Program-made: the position numbers and the translations under genes | In this document: piece by piece, positions 61,938 to 64,000 of the stretch | Position numbering within the stretch: the first letter of the stretch is position 1 | Layout of the letters: every line of letters begins with the position of its first letter | Source: RYN-230 sp963837515 | GTDB taxonomy: Bacteria; Actinomycetota; Actinomycetes; Streptosporangiales; Streptosporangiaceae | Assembly: GCA_963837515.1 (NCBI GenBank) | Contig: CAWINT010000004.1 | Location: 124,001 to 188,000, forward strand | Reading direction: 5' to 3' | Length of the DNA: 64,000 nucleotides | Notes under the pieces: generated by a model | What the model was told of the DNA's origin: nothing | The model's database searches: none | Seen by the model: the letters and a program-made list of their open reading frames with translations, nothing else

Positions 61938-62236
61938 GGCCGCCCCGGTGCGCGTGCCGAAACCAGCTGCCGGGCCGTTGGGTACCCGGGTGCACAAGCC
62001 ATACCGTGGATGCTAGCTGTAGGCATTACCTAACGCACGGTAACTGCTACCGCAGCGTGCCTGTGGTCCCGCGCTGGCGCGCCCCCACTGCCCGGCAGGA
62101 GCGCCAGGAAAGGCCAGCTCTCGCAGTACTGATCACCCTGCACGCGTACGCCCGGGGCGGTTTCCCGCAGCACAGACGACGCACCCGTTCTCGGCCACTT
62201 CCGCTGATCATCCCGCCATATATCCCCTGACGGGCT
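61938..62236. other. Gap upstream of the polymerase-like gene
   Basis: About 300 bp with no good frame. The first 60 bp may still be coding if an upstream ATG at 61997 starts the polymerase-like protein. Nothing else is recognised. Confidence 0.4.
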
Positions 62237-62791
62237 TCATGCGTCCCGAGGGGGTATCCGGCTGCTTCTGGCCGAGAACGGACTGGTCACAATGGCCAGT
62301 ATCCGGAACAGCCACTGCCACCACACCAAGGGGTCACACGCGAGTTGATAATAATCTAGAGCAATGCTCTGCGGTGCGCCGTCTTCCCATGTGGCCTCGG
62401 CGCCGACCCCCAAGATGGGCCACCCGGCGGCGGGCAGAACGACAAAACCGGTATCGACCTGCGAGCTGGTGGCGGTGAACTGGCCCTTCCCAACCGTTGT
62501 CGTGGGACCCTGGTAGCTGCCGTCCGGGCTGTTGAGATTGGCGCCAATGGTCACCTGGGCTGCCACGCCGGGACGGTGCGAGGTGACGGTCACGGTGACC
62601 TCGTCGGGGGAAAGGCTCGACACCGGCAACGCAACCTGGCACTGCTGCGTGACGCTGACCGTGATTCCCGGCCCCGCCGTCGCCTGCAGCACGCCAGGGC
62701 GGGGGACATCGGAAGGACCAGCGCGCAGGCGCCGCCACGTATCAGCGATATCCATGTCCGCCACGTTCCCTGCCGGGTTCTCTTCAACCAT
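62237..62791 (-). CDS. Hypothetical protein with C-terminal membrane helix
   Basis: 184 residues. Beta-rich middle (VTVTSHRPGVAAQVTIGANL, TGFVVLPAAGWPILGVG) and a hydrophobic segment near residue 155-170 (WWQWLFRILAIVTSPF). No signal peptide visible. No family recognised. Less extreme GC and codon use than most of the window, consistent with acquired DNA. Confidence 0.6.
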   Translation of the reverse strand: MVEENPAGNVADMDIADTWRRLRAGPSDVPRPGVLQATAGPGITVSVTQQCQVALPVSSLSPDEVTVTVTSHRPGVAAQVTIGANLNSPDGSYQGPTTTVGKGQFTATSSQVDTGFVVLPAAGWPILGVGAEATWEDGAPQSIALDYYQLACDPLVWWQWLFRILAIVTSPFSARSSRIPPRDA

Positions 62792-62802
62792 TTACAAGAT
62801 CA

Positions 62803-62907
62803 CTAGGCTAAGGGGGTCATGGGCTTTGCCGCAACCACCGAGACCGCGTTGACACACTTCAGATCGGCCTCGCTGGGGTCCGCCGGCGGGATCTCCCAGT
62901 TGGGCAC
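62803..62907 (-). other. Possible small ORF or coding remnant
   Basis: Between the HicA stop and the hypothetical protein, a minus-strand frame reads VPNWEIPPADPSEADLKC and ends PLA at a TAG, 34 residues from GTG 62907. The frame extends upstream as LSQHIRTLRHLRWG without an ATG. It looks protein-like but has no start signal, so it may be the remnant of a lost gene. Confidence 0.3.
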
Positions 62908-62945
62908 GCCCCAGCGCAAGTGGCGCAACGTCCGGATGTGCTGGC

Positions 62946-63170
62946 TCAGTCGAGAAGGTTGAGGAACTCGGCAGGGGTCAGGCCCGCCTGCCGCAGGATC
63001 GACGCGAGCGTGCCGCGCTTAACGACGCCGTGCTGCGGGATGACGGCCACCCGCCCTTCCCGGTTCCGGTATACCGCGTCGCTGCCCTTGGCACGCACAT
63101 GAGCGGGGCCGACCGACTCCAGCGCCTTCGTGACCTTCCGTACCGGCAGGTCAGAGAGCGCCGGGCTCAC
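62946..63170 (-). CDS. hicA: HicA-family toxin, catalytic His replaced by Asp
   Basis: 74 residues. HicA mRNA-interferase fold: VRKVTKALESVG, then GRVAVIPQHGVVKRGTLASI and LRQAGLTPAEF. The catalytic motif normally GSH is GSD here (RAKGSDAVYRN). Activity may be lost or low. GTG 63170 overlaps the hicB stop (GTGA), the normal antitoxin-first arrangement in actinobacteria. Confidence 0.86.
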   Translation of the reverse strand: MSPALSDLPVRKVTKALESVGPAHVRAKGSDAVYRNREGRVAVIPQHGVVKRGTLASILRQAGLTPAEFLNLLD

Positions 63171-63391
63171 GCGGCGGGCAACTGGAAGGAGGTCACAAGC
63201 GGCGTCGCGGTCACGTGCCCCGCGGGGTCGTCCACTTCCTCCAGGTACAACTCGGCGGCCTCAGCGAGGTTCGCCAGTGCCTCATCAATCGTGTGACCCT
63301 GGCTAGCCACGTCAACCTCCAGGCACTGCGCGATGTACCAGTCTTCTTCCTGGTGCAGCGCGGCAGTCAAGTTACGCGGCATCTCCAGCAT
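63167..63391 (-). CDS. hicB: HicB-family antitoxin
   Basis: 74 residues. HicB partial RNase-H-like fold: EDWYIAQCLEVDVASQGHTI then DEALANLAEAAELYLEEV, the standard hicB pattern. No separate DNA-binding domain is seen after it. ATG 63391 or 63382. It is the first gene of the pair and would neutralise HicA. Confidence 0.88.
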   Translation of the reverse strand: MLEMPRNLTAALHQEEDWYIAQCLEVDVASQGHTIDEALANLAEAAELYLEEVDDPAGHVTATPLVTSFQLPAA

Positions 63392-63865
63392 GCCCTCAGC
63401 ATACCCATGGCTGTCCGTGCAGGCGGGGCCCAGGCGCACGACGACGCCTGCCTTCATCCCGCCCAGACGGCCCAGTCGAGGCGAGGTAGTCGTGCTGCCG
63501 ACTGGGAGGCCGTTTACTCCGCGAATCAGCACAGGCCATGGTCACAACGGAAGGGGCCGCCCATTTTTCTTGAAATTCTCGCAGCCGCCTATCGGAATCG
63601 AACCGATGACCTACTCATTACGAGGAAGATTCAACTCGTCCACCACCGTCCACCGGTTCACTCGTGCCCAGTTCGCCAGGCTTCTCGTTCCGGTCACGTC
63701 CAAGCTCGTCCAGAGTTGTTGTTAGCAGATGCGTTAGCAAGATCACCAAAGGTCACACGCAGGGTCTGTCAGCAGCCACCCAGACCGCTCGCGGCGCACA
63801 CAGCCGGTCGGCCGTGAGCTCATGGTTCTAGACTGGGCTTGATCGCAGAACTGAGGGAGCCACAC
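63392..63865. other. Gap around the tRNA fragment
   Basis: 474 bp without a clear gene, containing the tRNA-Thr fragment. Two GTTAGCA heptamers (63721, 63733) 12 bp apart could be recombinase arm sites. A -10-like TAGACT (63829-63834) lies 31 bp before the next gene. Confidence 0.4.
63583..63624 (-). tRNA. 3'-half fragment of tRNA-Thr(CGT), probable attachment-site scar
   Basis: On the minus strand the sequence runs CTCGTAA (anticodon loop, CGT), TGAGT, AGGTC, then a T-arm ATCGG-TTCGATT-CCGAT and the acceptor strand AGGCGGCT. The 5' half is absent: upstream of the loop the bases cannot form the anticodon stem or acceptor. This is the pattern left by integrative elements that use the tRNA 3' end as att core. 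Confidence 0.65.
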
Positions 63866-64000
63866 GTGAGCACCGAAGCGTCCGACCTGGTCAACATCCC
63901 CCGCGCCGAACTGGATGCGCTGAAGGCTGAGCTGAAGCGACTGCGGCGGGAAGTCGGGCGTGGGGTGGCCAAGGGCTACATTCAGGCGGACCCTGGCCCT
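63866..64000 (+). CDS. Hypothetical protein, partial, coiled-coil N-terminus
   Basis: GTG 63866 with GAGGGAG upstream; 45 codons visible before the window ends. MSTEASDLVNIPRAELDALK then a Lys/Arg-rich helix (AELKRLRREVGRG) suggests a coiled coil. Too short to name. Confidence 0.6.
   Translation, partial: MSTEASDLVNIPRAELDALKAELKRLRREVGRGVAKGYIQADPGP

Noticed and set aside
63583..63660. Complete tRNA-Thr gene
   Set aside because: The 5' half does not pair with the acceptor or anticodon 3' strand, so only a fragment is present.

Overview
The window is about 64 kb of very high-GC DNA with actinobacterial coding style: GTG starts, ATGA/GTGA stop-start overlaps and dense convergent pairs. Several genes are typical of soil actinomycetes: a MarP-type periplasmic protease, a STAS/RsbW partner-switch pair, a wax ester/TAG synthase, split LigD polymerase and ligase genes, and a K+-independent proton pyrophosphatase. 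A filamentous, Streptosporangiales-like soil organism is the best guess; no rRNA or complete tRNA is present to fix the genus.

Layout. 0-6 kb: an amino-acid permease cut by the window edge and fused to an OB-fold, a ferritin-like diiron protein, a MarR regulator and a phytoene-desaturase-like oxidoreductase. 6.26-6.65 kb: an array of 87-bp hairpin repeats; a sister array with an 84-bp period lies at 18.33-18.58 kb. 6.9-20 kb: HD phosphohydrolase, GT1 glycosyltransferase, ABC ATPase, serB, SixA-like phosphatase, hppA, anti-sigma/STAS pair, MrfA-like helicase and a HAD phosphatase. 20-25.7 kb: holin-like membrane protein, epoxide hydrolase, DUF309 protein, marP, CoA-pyrophosphatase-like NUDIX gene, nth and a ComF-like gene. 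25.8-33 kb: a repeat-bearing GT-C-like membrane protein, FUSC transporter, YceI, HATPase, LysR and aldo/keto reductase.

33-41 kb holds a minus-strand regulator/pseudo-ClpP/methyltransferase cluster and a neutral-lipid cassette (TetR, alpha/beta hydrolase, acyl-CoA ligase, wax ester/TAG synthase, patatin). 41-45.3 kb looks like a sugar-acid catabolic module (DHDPS-type aldolase, Gfo/Idh/MocA dehydrogenase, IlvD/Edd dehydratase) with an embedded DksA-type protein. 46-50.6 kb has NHEJ-type ligase and polymerase genes, a DinB-like protein and a UvrD-like helicase. 51-59 kb has an MpaB-like oxygenase, an orphan N6-adenine methyltransferase, YCII, EamA transporter, Glu/Leu dehydrogenase and MOSC protein, then a LuxR regulator convergent with a secreted GH12-like protein.

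From about 60 kb the DNA becomes accessory in character: longer gaps, less extreme GC, a broken polysaccharide-polymerase-like gene, an unrecognised protein, a hicBA toxin-antitoxin pair, and a 3'-half tRNA-Thr fragment that looks like an attachment-site scar.

Three genes (NUDIX, FUSC, polymerase-like) each appear broken by one base at a short G/C run, which points first to assembly error. The most interesting candidates are the hairpin-repeat family, the XRE/pseudo-ClpP pair, the permease-OB fusion, and the HicA whose catalytic His is replaced, next to a tRNA scar.
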